Source: Paenibacillus alba | Lineage (GTDB): Bacteria > Bacillota > Bacilli > Paenibacillales > NBRC-103111 | Assembly (NCBI RefSeq): GCF_013204855.1 | Contig: NZ_JABMKZ010000018.1 | Coordinates: 88,754 to 152,753, forward strand | Length of the DNA: 64,000 nucleotides | Reading direction: 5' to 3' | Shown here: one piece after another, positions 53,320 through 61,850 of the stretch | How positions within the stretch are numbered: position 1 is the stretch's first letter | How the letters are laid out: every line of letters starts with the position of its first letter | Program-made: the position numbers and the translations under genes | Notes under the pieces: generated by a model | Database searches by the model: none | What the model was told of the DNA's origin: nothing | The model's input: the letters and a program-made list of their open reading frames with translations, nothing else

Positions 53320-53847
53320 ATGAGCAGGGTCGTGAATTGGCTTCAACATCATGAAACACGCGCATTCCATTTTGTGAACCAACGTATTCAGCACTTCTTT
53401 CTCGACTTATTCTTTTCAAAAATCACACATGTAGGCGGAGCCACCGCTACGATTGTTATTTCTATATGCTGTGCCTTACTCGGACATGGCGCGCTGCGGA
53501 CAGCAGGCATTCAAGCGCTGGTTGCTTTAACCATAAGCCATATTCCCGTTGCTATCATTAAGAAGAAGTACCCACGGCTTCGTCCCTACCTCGTCCATCC
53601 CCAAACCATTATAGGTAAAAATCCGCTAACCGATCATTCCTTTCCTTCCGGGCATACAACCGCCATTTTCTCCATCATTTTTCCTTTTATGACACTAATG
53701 CCTGCACTTGGCCTTGTCCTTGTCCCACTTGCTTTAAGTGTGAGCCTGTCACGTATCTACTTGGGACTGCACTACCCTTCGGATTGTATCGTTGGTTGTT
53801 TGATCGGTTCCACCGCTTCTCTACTTACAGTAGCAGCATGGGGGTAA
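53320..53847 (+). CDS. PAP2-family membrane phosphatase
   Basis: A 175-residue integral membrane phosphatase of the BcrC/undecaprenyl-diphosphatase group. Its three catalytic motifs are KKKYPRLRP (KX6RP), FPSGHTT (PSGH) and SRIYLGLHYPSD (SRX5HX3D). Substrates could be undecaprenyl diphosphate or phosphatidate. The gene for a GT28 enzyme begins only 3 nt after its stop, so the two are one operon. AAGGGGG precedes the ATG. Confidence 0.92.
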   Translation: MSRVVNWLQHHETRAFHFVNQRIQHFFLDLFFSKITHVGGATATIVISICCALLGHGALRTAGIQALVALTISHIPVAIIKKKYPRLRPYLVHPQTIIGKNPLTDHSFPSGHTTAIFSIIFPFMTLMPALGLVLVPLALSVSLSRIYLGLHYPSDCIVGCLIGSTASLLTVAAWG

Positions 53848-53850
53848 TGA

Positions 53851-54978
53851 ATGGACATCTTGCATGGTAAAAAAAGGGTTCTCATCCTCTCCGAAGGCTT
53901 CGGAGCCGGCCATACACAAGCGGCCTACGCGCTTGCCGTTAGTCTGGAGAAGCGCTGCTCAACGATTGAGACGCTTGTTCTGGAATTAGGCTCCTTTCTT
54001 CACCCGACGATTGCACCTTGGGTCTTCCAAGCCTACAAGAAGACGTTGACGACCAGTCCCAAGCTCTATGGGAAACTTTACCGTTCGCAATATAAAAAAT
54101 CGTTAAATCGCCTGACACAATTGGCGCTGCATCGAATCTGCTACGCACAGACAGCAGCAATTATCCAGGAATGGGCGCCGCAAGCCATCGTTTGTACGCA
54201 CCCTTTCCCCAGCGTTGTTGTCTCCCGTTTAAAAAGAGCCGGCCTCGCCGTTCCCCTATGCACGGTTATTACGGATTATGATGTGCACGGGACTTGGGTA
54301 AGCAGCGAAGTGAATAAATACATGGTTTCAACAGCCTGTGTCAAAAACAAGCTACTTGGCCGAGGCATTGCCGACGCTCAGGTTGCTATTACCGGCATTC
54401 CTGTGCATCCTAGCTTTCGTGAAGCGCACGACAAAACGCTGATTCGACAGCAATTTCAGTTGGCCTCCATGCCTACGGTCTTAGTCATGGGCGGCGGTTG
54501 GGGATTAATCGGCGGGGATTCACTCAGTGAGCATCTGGTGAAATGGCGGGATCGCATTCAATTCATCTTTTGCTTAGGCAACAATCACAAAGCGCGGGCA
54601 AAGCTTGCAATGGATAGCCGCTACCAGCATCCCAACATTCATTTGCTTGGATTCACCCAGGAAATTGACAAGCTGATGGAGGTTTCCGATCTACTCGTCA
54701 CGAAGCCAGGCGGCATGACTTGTTCAGAAGGACTCGCCAAATCGATTCCCATGCTTTTCTACGATCCAATTCCGGGACAAGAGGAAGAGAACGTACACTA
54801 CTTTACCCAGCAAGGCTTGGGTGAACGAATCCGCTCGGCAGATACGATTGCCAGCTGGCTGACCATGTTGGCAAGCCGGTATACCGATGTGGAAGCTACA
54901 CGCGTTTCCAACTACCATCGCAGACTGAAAGAACCTTCACTGGATTGTTCTGAAGTCATTTTGCAATTAATGGGCTAG
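53851..54978 (+). CDS. GT28 diacylglycerol glucosyltransferase-like (UgtP/MGDG synthase type)
   Basis: A 375-residue GT-B enzyme. The N-terminal domain (VLILSEGFGAGHTQAAYALA) has the acceptor loop typical of MGDG synthases, THPFPSVVVSRLKRAG follows, and the C-terminal GT28 part has VMGGGWGLIGGDSL, LGFTQEIDKLMEVSDLLVTK, PGGMTCSEGLAKSIPM and PGQEEENVHYF. It would move glucose or galactose from UDP-sugar to diacylglycerol at the inner face of the membrane, giving the anchor of glycolipid or lipoteichoic acid. It is downstream of a PAP2 phosphatase that could supply diacylglycerol from phosphatidate. A bidirectional terminator follows. Confidence 0.9.
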   Translation: MDILHGKKRVLILSEGFGAGHTQAAYALAVSLEKRCSTIETLVLELGSFLHPTIAPWVFQAYKKTLTTSPKLYGKLYRSQYKKSLNRLTQLALHRICYAQTAAIIQEWAPQAIVCTHPFPSVVVSRLKRAGLAVPLCTVITDYDVHGTWVSSEVNKYMVSTACVKNKLLGRGIADAQVAITGIPVHPSFREAHDKTLIRQQFQLASMPTVLVMGGGWGLIGGDSLSEHLVKWRDRIQFIFCLGNNHKARAKLAMDSRYQHPNIHLLGFTQEIDKLMEVSDLLVTKPGGMTCSEGLAKSIPMLFYDPIPGQEEENVHYFTQQGLGERIRSADTIASWLTMLASRYTDVEATRVSNYHRRLKEPSLDCSEVILQLMG

Positions 54979-54996
54979 ATTAGCCCCTGCATAGAG

Positions 54997-55044
54997 AAAA
55001 AGCCATCTTGCTGAAGCACCAAGGCTGCAGTATGATGGCTTTTT
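54997..55044. terminator. Bidirectional terminator between the UgtP-like gene and trmB
   Basis: AAAAAGCCATC and GATGGCTTTTT form a perfect stem over a roughly 26-nt loop; T runs on both strands. It serves both converging genes. Confidence 0.85.
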
Positions 55045-55049
55045 AACGT

Positions 55050-55781
55050 TTATTCGGCTTGAGGCTTGCTCAACTGCTCAAGATGTGCGGCAAGCGCATC
55101 TTGACCAATCACAACCTCACAGCGGTGAATGTTCATGCCTTGTCCGGCGAACTTCGTTTCGTATTCGGTCATCACATGGTCAGGATGAATGCCATCCACA
55201 TGCAAATTCAACGAAATATTGCGCATTCTTAGTCCCATATCGGCAAAAGAATTCAAGGAGAATTCAAATAAGGATTGGGAATCGGTTTTCAGATGAATCT
55301 CACCCTTCGCATTCAGGATTTGTTTGTATTTCTCAACAAAACCAGGGTGTGTCAAGCGTCTGCGTGCGTGCTTTTTTTTCGGCCATGGATCACTGAAGTT
55401 TAGATAAACCCGCTCCAATTCTCCTTCAGCGAAAGCTTCTTCAATATGCTCAATGTTGAAAAGCATCAGCTTCAGATTCGGAATATTCAGCACAGCATCC
55501 GTCTCTTCCTCTGATTGCAGCTCGTGAGCAACCTTTGCCTTCTCGCTGGCTTTGCGGATAAGCTCATCATACATATCGACGCCGATGAAATTAATATCCG
55601 GGTATTTCTTGCTCATCTCGCTGATGAAGCGGCCTTTGCCCATCCCCAGCTCCGCATGAATCGGATTGTTGTTTCCGAACAAGGCAGCCCACTTTCCTTG
55701 GTGGTCCTTCGCATTCAAAACAACGAGTTCCTTCTGACGTTCTATATCTTCTCGAATTCCTTTTCTTCCCCGTAAACGCAT
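55050..55781 (-). CDS. trmB: tRNA (guanine-N7-)-methyltransferase
   Basis: A 243-residue enzyme that adds m7G at position 46 of tRNA. Motifs: IHAELGMGKGRFISEMSKKY (SAM-binding), INFIGVDMYDELIRKASEKA, VYLNFSDPWPKKKHARRRLT and LKTDSQSLFEFSL. It starts at ATG 55781; the ribosome binding site is GGAGG (TAGGAGGC). The length is a little above the usual 215 because of an acidic insert (ELQSEEETDAV). Confidence 0.96.
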   Translation of the reverse strand: MRLRGRKGIREDIERQKELVVLNAKDHQGKWAALFGNNNPIHAELGMGKGRFISEMSKKYPDINFIGVDMYDELIRKASEKAKVAHELQSEEETDAVLNIPNLKLMLFNIEHIEEAFAEGELERVYLNFSDPWPKKKHARRRLTHPGFVEKYKQILNAKGEIHLKTDSQSLFEFSLNSFADMGLRMRNISLNLHVDGIHPDHVMTEYETKFAGQGMNIHRCEVVIGQDALAAHLEQLSKPQAE

Positions 55782-55904
55782 CTACAATTTGCCTCCTACA
55801 CGTACAAGCTATCGAATACAAATCATAGACCATTCCAACGAAAAAATCAAAGGGAATTACACATCCAGCATGTGATGGGCAATGCTTCCAAAGCCAATGC
55901 TTCT

Positions 55905-56100
55905 TTAACAATCAGCACAACTGACAACGTATCCACTGCTGTCGAAGTAGTCATAGGAGACATTCACTTTCACCTGTTTTTCTTCAACTTTATAGTAGTA
56001 GCTTTGGCCATATCGTTCGGCTTTATGATTGGTAGATCGTTCTAGTTGGAGTTGAGAAAGCCTTTTTCGCTGGCTCAGGGCGAGTTAGCTGCCTTTCACC
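55905..56100 (-). pseudogene. C-terminal remnant of an unknown small protein
   Basis: A minus-strand open frame without an ATG encodes QLQLERSTNHKAERYGQSYY, then YKVEEKQVKVNVSYDYFDSS and GYVVSCADC before TAA 55905. It looks like real coding sequence with a Cys-containing tail, but only weak GTG starts occur and a stop lies just upstream. It is probably the end of a decayed gene, or a short protein with a non-ATG start. No family is recognised. Confidence 0.35.
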
Positions 56101-56189
56101 CTCTGAGACTGCTTTTTTGGCAGGCTCGGCTCATATTTGCGGGGGGATTGCCCTTTTCGCGAGGTGAGAGAGCCTTTTTCGCTGGCTCA
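56054..56189. repeat. Pair of 24-bp direct repeats
   Basis: GAGAAAGCCTTTTTCGCTGG followed by CTCA (56054-56077) recurs with one change (GAGAGAGCC...) at 56166-56189, 112 nt later. Between them is GCTTTTTTGGCAGGCTCGGCTCA, a weaker relative. They lie between the remnant and the terminator of the next gene. Confidence 0.6.
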
Positions 56190-56204
56190 AGTATACTCGC
56201 ACAG

Positions 56205-56232
56205 AAAAAACGCCCTCCAATTGGAAGGCGCC
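56205..56232 (-). terminator. Terminator of the WGxxGxxG protein gene
   Basis: On the minus strand CGCCTTCC and GGAGGGCG form a stem over AATT, with one mismatch, followed by TTTTTTCTG. It lies 8 nt after the stop. Confidence 0.8.
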
Positions 56233-56239
56233 TTGTTCT

Positions 56240-56866
56240 TTACTTAAAGCTTTCGTCTCTGTGTTTGTTGCCACTGCGTAGTCCCACTAGACCCAACAGA
56301 CCAACAAGGCCAAGCCAGCCCCAATTCATACTTTTGCTCTCTGTGGGAGTTGTTGCATAAGCTCGATAAGAATTAGTATCATAATGACCAATGTTTGTTC
56401 CTGTTCCCGTGCTTGTACCTTTCATCTTCGTGCTCATGCGATCCATCATATTATTGCCGTATCCGTTAATCTGACCCATGACACCTGTTCCGTTACCGGA
56501 ATATGTGCTGCTCCCTGTCCCATTGGAATAGGAGCTTACGCCCGTGCCCGTCCCCGTTCCTGTTCCATTGGAATAAGAGCTTACGCCTGTGCCGTTACCC
56601 GAATAGGTATTTGTTGTCCCGTTCGTCGTATTCCCCGAGTAGGAGCTCGTCCCTGTCCCTGTCATTGTTCCCGTGGCAGCTCCTGTGCCCACCGTGGCGT
56701 CGTAGTTGCTGCCCGTATAACTCGAAGTTGTCGTAGTCCCCGTTGCTCCCGAATTCCCCGTACCAGTATTCATTGTTGTACTCGTGTTTGCTTGAGCACC
56801 CATTGCCCCCAAACTCAATGCAGTCGTCAGAGCTAACGTCAAAGTAATGGTATGAAGCTTCTTCAT
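56240..56866 (-). CDS. Secreted low-complexity protein with a WGxxGxxG-type C-terminus
   Basis: A 208-residue protein. A signal peptide (residues 1-27, ending QANT) precedes about 130 residues of Gly/Thr/Ser/Asn-rich low complexity with repeats such as GVSSYSNGTGTGTG, and then a Met-rich patch (NNMMDRMSTKMKG). The end reads SMNWGWLGLVGLLGLVGLRS then a basic tail GNKHRDESFK. Such Trp-Gly-xx-Gly-xx-Gly membrane tails with a basic end are found in Bacillales surface proteins (WGxxGxxG-CTERM), probably a sorting or membrane anchor. It likely sits on the outer face of the membrane. The function is unknown. Confidence 0.8.
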   Translation of the reverse strand: MKKLHTITLTLALTTALSLGAMGAQANTSTTMNTGTGNSGATGTTTTSSYTGSNYDATVGTGAATGTMTGTGTSSYSGNTTNGTTNTYSGNGTGVSSYSNGTGTGTGTGVSSYSNGTGSSTYSGNGTGVMGQINGYGNNMMDRMSTKMKGTSTGTGTNIGHYDTNSYRAYATTPTESKSMNWGWLGLVGLLGLVGLRSGNKHRDESFK

Positions 56867-57017
56867 CTGTCCATTTCCCCTCTCGCCGTGTAATGGTGGT
56901 GCAAAGTTATCATGCTCCTAGAAGCTCACTTTTAACGGGGAACTTGTTGGAAAGGCAGGGGTCGCTTTCATAGTTGTTTTTCGCTACAATAAGGTGGAAA
57001 GAAAGGAGCAACAACTC

Positions 57018-57977
57018 ATGTCTACTACTTTGCAGGAGTCGCCTCAATTATGGGGAGACAAACGTTTCCATACATGGAATTATGAAATGCGCGATGCTTT
57101 CGGCGGAAAAGTGTTTAAAGTTATGCTGGACGCAGGCTTTACTTGTCCTAACCGCGATGGCAAGATCGCAACCGGCGGCTGCACGTTTTGCAGTGCCAGA
57201 GGATCAGGTGATTTTGCGGGCAGCCGCCGCGATGATCTTGTGACCCAGTTCAATAAGATCAGAGATCTTCAGCATCAAAAATGGCCGGAAGCCAGCTATA
57301 TCGGTTACTTTCAGGCATATACCAATACGTATGCGCCCGTCGAGGAATTACGGGAATATTATGAAACCATTTTGCAGCAGCCGGGTGTTGTTGGCTTATC
57401 GATCGCAACCAGACCGGATTGCTTACCGGACGATGTCATTGAATACTTGGCGGAGCTGAATGAGCGAACCTATTTGTGGGTCGAAATGGGCCTGCAGACG
57501 GTCCATGAGTCGACGTCACAGCTCATTAACAGAGCGCATGACACACAATGCTATCTAGATGCGGTTGCCAAGCTCCGCAAGCATAATATCCGCACCTGTG
57601 CGCACATTATTTACGGATTGCCCGGCGAAACGCATGAGATGATGCTAGATACCGGACGAGCAGTCGCTCAAATGGATGTGCAGGGCATCAAAATCCATTT
57701 GCTTCATTTAATGCGTAAAACACCAATGGTGAAACAATATGAAGCTGGCCTACTCCAATTCCTCGAAAAAGATGAATACGTGAAGCTGATTGTTGATACA
57801 CTTGAGTTCCTCCCTCCGGAAATGATTGTACATCGGTTAACAGGAGACGCGCCGCGTGATCTATTGATCGGACCCATGTGGAGCCTGAAGAAATGGGAAG
57901 TGCTGAACGCTTTTGATCAGATGTTGAAGGAAAGAAACACGTGGCAGGGGAAACTCTGGACAGGGAAAACAAATTAG
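57018..57977 (+). CDS. ytqA: TIGR01212-type radical SAM protein (YtqA-like)
   Basis: A 319-residue radical SAM enzyme. The iron-sulfur Cys arrangement is in FTCPNRDGKIATGGCTFCSA (CX11-12CX2C spacing), followed by RGSGDFAGSRRDD. Downstream: LWVEMGLQTVHESTSQLINR, IYGLPGETHEMMLDT, MRKTPMVKQYEAG. In Bacillus, YtqA is reported to act in tRNA wobble uridine modification with YtqB (MnmM). Here the mnmM gene is close by, with a cytochrome gene between. ATG 57018 follows GAAAGGAGC; an upstream in-frame ATG (56994) overlaps that site. Confidence 0.92.
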   Translation: MSTTLQESPQLWGDKRFHTWNYEMRDAFGGKVFKVMLDAGFTCPNRDGKIATGGCTFCSARGSGDFAGSRRDDLVTQFNKIRDLQHQKWPEASYIGYFQAYTNTYAPVEELREYYETILQQPGVVGLSIATRPDCLPDDVIEYLAELNERTYLWVEMGLQTVHESTSQLINRAHDTQCYLDAVAKLRKHNIRTCAHIIYGLPGETHEMMLDTGRAVAQMDVQGIKIHLLHLMRKTPMVKQYEAGLLQFLEKDEYVKLIVDTLEFLPPEMIVHRLTGDAPRDLLIGPMWSLKKWEVLNAFDQMLKERNTWQGKLWTGKTN

Positions 57978-58050
57978 GACGCCATAAAACCATAACCGCA
58001 TTTGTTCCGTTTCCTTTATATAATGAGAACGCATAGAGGAGATGGGATGA

Positions 58051-58623
58051 ATGAAAAAGTGGGCTGGAGTTTCTGTTCTTAGCATGATGATCGTTGCGGC
58101 GGGGTGCAGCAGCCAAACGGAGTCGCTTGCGCCGACCGCCACACCGTCGGCGGTCGTGAGTGCGTCGCCGCAGGCGACCGCAGCGGCAAGCGCAGCGCCG
58201 ACTATTGCGCCGACGGCAGTGGTGACCGTGGCCGCTAGCGCGACGCCAGCGGCCAGCTCAACGCCGCAGCCTAGCGCGGCGGCAGCCCCCATAGCGGCGA
58301 CTGCAAAGCCGTCGCCGATACCAACGCCAGCGCCTGCAAGCGCGGCGCCACCTGCATCCGCCAAGCCGCAGACGGCGGATGATGGCGCAACCAGCACCGC
58401 AGCGCAGGCGCAGGTGCTTTATAAGGATAACTGCATGGCGTGCCACGGGGAAGGCCTTACCGGAGACTTCGGACCGAACCTGACCAAGGTCGGTTCGCGC
58501 AAAACGAAGGATGAGATCGCTGCGCAGATCATCAATGGCAAAGGCGATATGCCGCCTTTCCAAAGTACATTGAAATCCGCTGAAATCGAGGCGCTGGCCG
58601 CTTGGCTGGCCGCCAAAAAATAA
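58051..58623 (+). CDS. Lipoprotein c-type cytochrome with long Ala/Pro linker
   Basis: A 190-residue protein with lipobox VAAGC (Cys19), an Ala/Pro/Ser/Thr-rich linker of about 100 residues, and a single haem domain from about 118: CMACH (Cys128, Cys131, His132) with the sixth ligand Met167 in GDMPPF. It is a cccB/c551-like small cytochrome displayed on the outer face of the membrane, shuttling electrons to an oxidase. The linker is unusually long and its DNA is very GC-rich. It lies between ytqA and mnmM, 21 nt upstream of the latter, an odd position for a cytochrome. Confidence 0.93.
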   Translation: MKKWAGVSVLSMMIVAAGCSSQTESLAPTATPSAVVSASPQATAAASAAPTIAPTAVVTVAASATPAASSTPQPSAAAAPIAATAKPSPIPTPAPASAAPPASAKPQTADDGATSTAAQAQVLYKDNCMACHGEGLTGDFGPNLTKVGSRKTKDEIAAQIINGKGDMPPFQSTLKSAEIEALAAWLAAKK

Positions 58624-58645
58624 TCCAGCATGGAGGCTTTCTAGC

Positions 58646-59227
58646 ATGGGTTTTGTTTCTGTTTTGGGCTTTGCTCACCAATTAATCAGCCAGCGTGTCC
58701 AAGCTGGCGAGACGGTCGTTGACGCGACTCTCGGCAATGGCGTGGACGCTTTATTCTTAGCGAAGCTGGTGGGCAGCCGCGGCAGCGTGTACGGCTTCGA
58801 TATCCAGCAGCAAGCGCTGGACCAAACCAAGATGCGTCTGGAGAAGGAGCTTCCAGACGACGTTTCTTCTTGTGTTTCCATGAGCTTATGCAGCCATGCG
58901 CTCATGGAAACCGTCGTGCCGCAGGACCGCCATGGCAAGGTCGCGGCGGTCACCTTCAATCTCGGCTATTTGCCCGGCGCCGATCCAAGCACCATTACGA
59001 AGCAGGAATCCACGATTCCTGCACTTGAAGCCGCCCTCCGCTTGCTCCGCAAGGGAGGCATCGTAACCATCGTGCTTTACAGCGGCCACGATGGTGGATC
59101 GGAAGAAGCTGCCGCTGTCGAAAGCTGGGCGCAGCAGCTTTCCCTTGCCGCTTTTCAGGTGCTGAGCTACCAATTCAAAAATACTAGTACTCATGCCCCC
59201 TATCTCCTGGCTCTAGAAAAAAGATAG
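58646..59227 (+). CDS. mnmM: tRNA mnm5s2U biosynthesis methyltransferase (YtqB/MnmM)
   Basis: A 193-residue SAM-dependent methyltransferase: VSVLGFAHQLISQRVQAGET, SAM motif VDATLGNGVDALFLAKLV and VYGFDIQQQALDQTKMRL. The segment AAVTFNLGYLPGADPSTITK and IVLYSGHDGGSEEAAAVESW are typical of the Bacillus YtqB family, which methylates nm5s2U to mnm5s2U in tRNA (known as MnmM). It pairs functionally with ytqA just upstream. It starts 22 nt after the cytochrome stop, so the three genes are probably one transcript. Confidence 0.9.
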   Translation: MGFVSVLGFAHQLISQRVQAGETVVDATLGNGVDALFLAKLVGSRGSVYGFDIQQQALDQTKMRLEKELPDDVSSCVSMSLCSHALMETVVPQDRHGKVAAVTFNLGYLPGADPSTITKQESTIPALEAALRLLRKGGIVTIVLYSGHDGGSEEAAAVESWAQQLSLAAFQVLSYQFKNTSTHAPYLLALEKR

Positions 59228-59299
59228 ACGCATGATATAATGCTAGAGAGTGGAAGCACCATCATTTAGCAGGAGAACTTAGAGAAAGTAGGGATAGCA

Positions 59300-60265
59300 T
59301 TGAAATCATACCCGCTTCAATTTCAACCTGAAATGAAAGAACGTGTCTGGGGAGGAAGAGCCCTGGAGAAGTTTGGTTTTCAGCTGCCGGAAGGCGCTAT
59401 TGGCGAAGGCTGGATGATCGGAGATCACCCGAATGGCACAACAAAAGTACTTAATGGCGAATTAGCCGGTCTGGGTTTAGATGAAATTCGGGAGAAATAC
59501 GGTAAAACGTTATTCGGTACAAAAGGATTTTCCGAAAAAAATGGCCGATTCCCGCTTCTGATTAAGCTGTTGGACTGTGAAGATGATCTTTCTGTACAAG
59601 TCCATCCGAACGATCACTACAAGAATTTGGCTGTTGGTGAACTTGGCAAAACAGAGATGTGGTACATTCTGGACGCTAAGCCCGGCGCCAAAATCATATA
59701 TGGCATGAAAGAAGGCGTTACCCGCGAAAGCTTGGCTCAAGCTATTGCTGAGAACCGGATCTTGGACTGCTTGCAAGAGGTTCCTGTTGAAGCCGGGGAT
59801 TCCTTCTACATCCCGGCAGGTACGGTTCATGCTTTAGGCGCAGGCGTGCTTGTTGCCGAAATTCAACAAAACTCCGACACAACCTATCGGTTGTACGATT
59901 ACGATCGTCCCGGACTCGATGGCAAGCTTCGCGAGCTTCATATAGAAGATTCCCTCAATGTGATCGCTTATGAAGGCTCCGGCTCCACACGGATGAAAAC
60001 CGATATTGCGGCGTCAGGCACATGGCTGACATTAGCTGAATCACCGTTTTTCACAGTGGAAAAAGGGCTTGTAGGACCCAAGTGGGAGCTCCATACATCA
60101 CCTGAAAGCTTCGTCATTCTCGTCATCGCAGATGGAAATGGCACTTTATCGTGGGCCGATGGCAGCATTTCCACCAAGCCAGGTGACTGCTTCCTGCTTC
60201 CTGCTGATCTAGGGAGCTATGCCCTGGAAGGAACAATGACCGTCATTCGCAGCTACTTGCCCTAA
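59300..60265 (+). CDS. manA: Mannose-6-phosphate isomerase (type I)
   Basis: A 321-residue cupin metalloenzyme that interconverts mannose-6-phosphate and fructose-6-phosphate. The family start is LKSYPLQFQPEMKERVWGGR; zinc-site residues fall in DLSVQVHPNDHYKN and IPAGTVHALGAGVLVAEIQQ (the catalytic EIQQNSD). The apparent start is TTG 59300 (no good ATG nearby). A weak site (GTAGGGATAG) precedes it. It would link imported mannose or mannan-derived sugars to glycolysis. Confidence 0.94.
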   Translation: MKSYPLQFQPEMKERVWGGRALEKFGFQLPEGAIGEGWMIGDHPNGTTKVLNGELAGLGLDEIREKYGKTLFGTKGFSEKNGRFPLLIKLLDCEDDLSVQVHPNDHYKNLAVGELGKTEMWYILDAKPGAKIIYGMKEGVTRESLAQAIAENRILDCLQEVPVEAGDSFYIPAGTVHALGAGVLVAEIQQNSDTTYRLYDYDRPGLDGKLRELHIEDSLNVIAYEGSGSTRMKTDIAASGTWLTLAESPFFTVEKGLVGPKWELHTSPESFVILVIADGNGTLSWADGSISTKPGDCFLLPADLGSYALEGTMTVIRSYLP

Positions 60266-60288
60266 GGCTTCCAAGCTTACGGTTATAA

Positions 60289-60338
60289 CAAAAAGGCTCT
60301 CTACCTTCATCCCTAAGATGATTGTGGAGAGCCTTTTA
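60289..60338. terminator. Bidirectional terminator between manA and the IMP dehydrogenase gene
   Basis: AAAAAGGCTCTC and GAGAGCCTTTTA pair over a roughly 26-nt loop, with T runs on both strands. Confidence 0.85.
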
Positions 60339-60350
60339 TTGATTTTGCAG

Positions 60351-61850
60351 CTATTCTTCCGACAAGCTGCTTTCTTTGAGAATTACGTCGTGCGCGCCGC
60401 CTTCAACAAGGCTGGTTGCGGAAACAAGTGCAATTCTTGCATTTATTTTTAATTCATCCAAGGTTAAAGAACCGCAGTTGCACATGGTGGACTTGATTTT
60501 GCCAATCGTCTTGTCCAAGTTCTCTTGCAGGCCACCCGCATAAGGCACATAGGAATCAACGCCTTCTTCGAACAAAAGCTTGTTCTTGCCGCCGGTGTCA
60601 TAACGCTGCCAGTTGCGGGCACGGTTGGAGCCTTCTCCCCAGTACTCTTTCACAAAGTTGTTGCCAACCTTCAATTTTCTTGTAGGGCTCTCATCAAACC
60701 GCGCAAAATATCTGCCGAGCATAACGAAATCTGCGCCCATCGCCAACGCTAAGGTAACATGGTAGTCGTGCACGATACCACCATCAGAACAAATAGGAAT
60801 ATACGTACCGGTTTCCTTGAAGTACTGGTCTCTCGCTTCCACAACTTCCATAATGGAGGATGCTTGGCCGCGGCCGATCCCTTTTTGTTCCCGTGTGATG
60901 CAGATAGAGCCACCGCCGATACCTACTTTGATAAAGTCTGCGCCAGATTCTACTAAGTATAAGAAACCTTCACGATCAACTACGTTGCCGGCACCGATTT
61001 TCACATTAAAATTCTCTTTTACATACTGAACCGTTTCGCGCTGCCATTCACTGTAACCATCCGAAGAATCAATAACAAGAATATCTACTCCCGCTTCGAC
61101 AAGCGCAGGTACTCTTTCTTTGTAATCCTTCGTATTGATGCCAGCGCCAACAATGTAGCTTTTATTGCCATCAAGAAGCTCTAGCGGGTTCTCTTTATGC
61201 TCATCATAATCCTTACGGAAAACGAGCGTATCCAGCTTCTGATGCTCATCGACAATCGGCAAGCAATTTAATTTATGATCCCAGATCAGATTGTTCGCTT
61301 CCGACAAAGTGATCCCTGATTTTCCGTAAATCAACTTTTCGAAAGGTGTCATGAACTGATGAATAGGTCGATTCAGCGGGTCGCGGCTAATTCGATAATC
61401 TCTTCCAGTTACAATACCAAGCAGTTTTCCGTTTGCTGTACCATCGTCGGTGATGGCAACTGTGGAGTGTCCTGTTTCTTCCTTCAAAGCAAGCAAATCG
61501 CTAAGCGTATGGTCCGGTGTCAAGTTAGAGCGGCTAACGACGAAGCCGGCTTTGTATCCTTTGACTTTGCGCACCATTGCCGCTTCTTCTTCAATGGATT
61601 GCGAGCCAAAAATAAATGAAATCCCGCCGCAACGCGCCAAAGCAATCGCCATTCCATCATCAGATACGGCTTGCATAACAGCAGATGAAAACGGGATATT
61701 CAACGAGATCGCTGGTTCCTCACCTTTGTTGAATTTCACTAACGGCGTCTTCAGCTTCACATTCGCTGGTGTACAGTCCTTCGTTGTCAGATTAGGAATC
61801 AACAGAAACTCACTAAACGTACGGGATGGTTCCATGTAATACGTGGCCAC
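60351..61850 (-). CDS. guaB: IMP dehydrogenase (divergent type)
   Basis: A 499-residue enzyme that oxidises IMP to XMP, the first committed step to GMP. The N-terminus (ATYYMEPSRTFSEFLLIPNL) and a CBS pair (about residues 100-220; GKLLGIVTGRDYR) are normal in layout. The catalytic loop is GGGSICITREQKGIGRGQ, where the usual sequence is GPGSICTTR: the catalytic Cys is kept, but Gly for Pro and Ile for Thr are changes, and the flap differs. The C-terminal part has AGGLQENLDKTIGKIKSTMC. It probably is functional but belongs to a separate IMPDH subgroup. Confidence 0.88.
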   Translation of the reverse strand: MATYYMEPSRTFSEFLLIPNLTTKDCTPANVKLKTPLVKFNKGEEPAISLNIPFSSAVMQAVSDDGMAIALARCGGISFIFGSQSIEEEAAMVRKVKGYKAGFVVSRSNLTPDHTLSDLLALKEETGHSTVAITDDGTANGKLLGIVTGRDYRISRDPLNRPIHQFMTPFEKLIYGKSGITLSEANNLIWDHKLNCLPIVDEHQKLDTLVFRKDYDEHKENPLELLDGNKSYIVGAGINTKDYKERVPALVEAGVDILVIDSSDGYSEWQRETVQYVKENFNVKIGAGNVVDREGFLYLVESGADFIKVGIGGGSICITREQKGIGRGQASSIMEVVEARDQYFKETGTYIPICSDGGIVHDYHVTLALAMGADFVMLGRYFARFDESPTRKLKVGNNFVKEYWGEGSNRARNWQRYDTGGKNKLLFEEGVDSYVPYAGGLQENLDKTIGKIKSTMCNCGSLTLDELKINARIALVSATSLVEGGAHDVILKESSLSEE

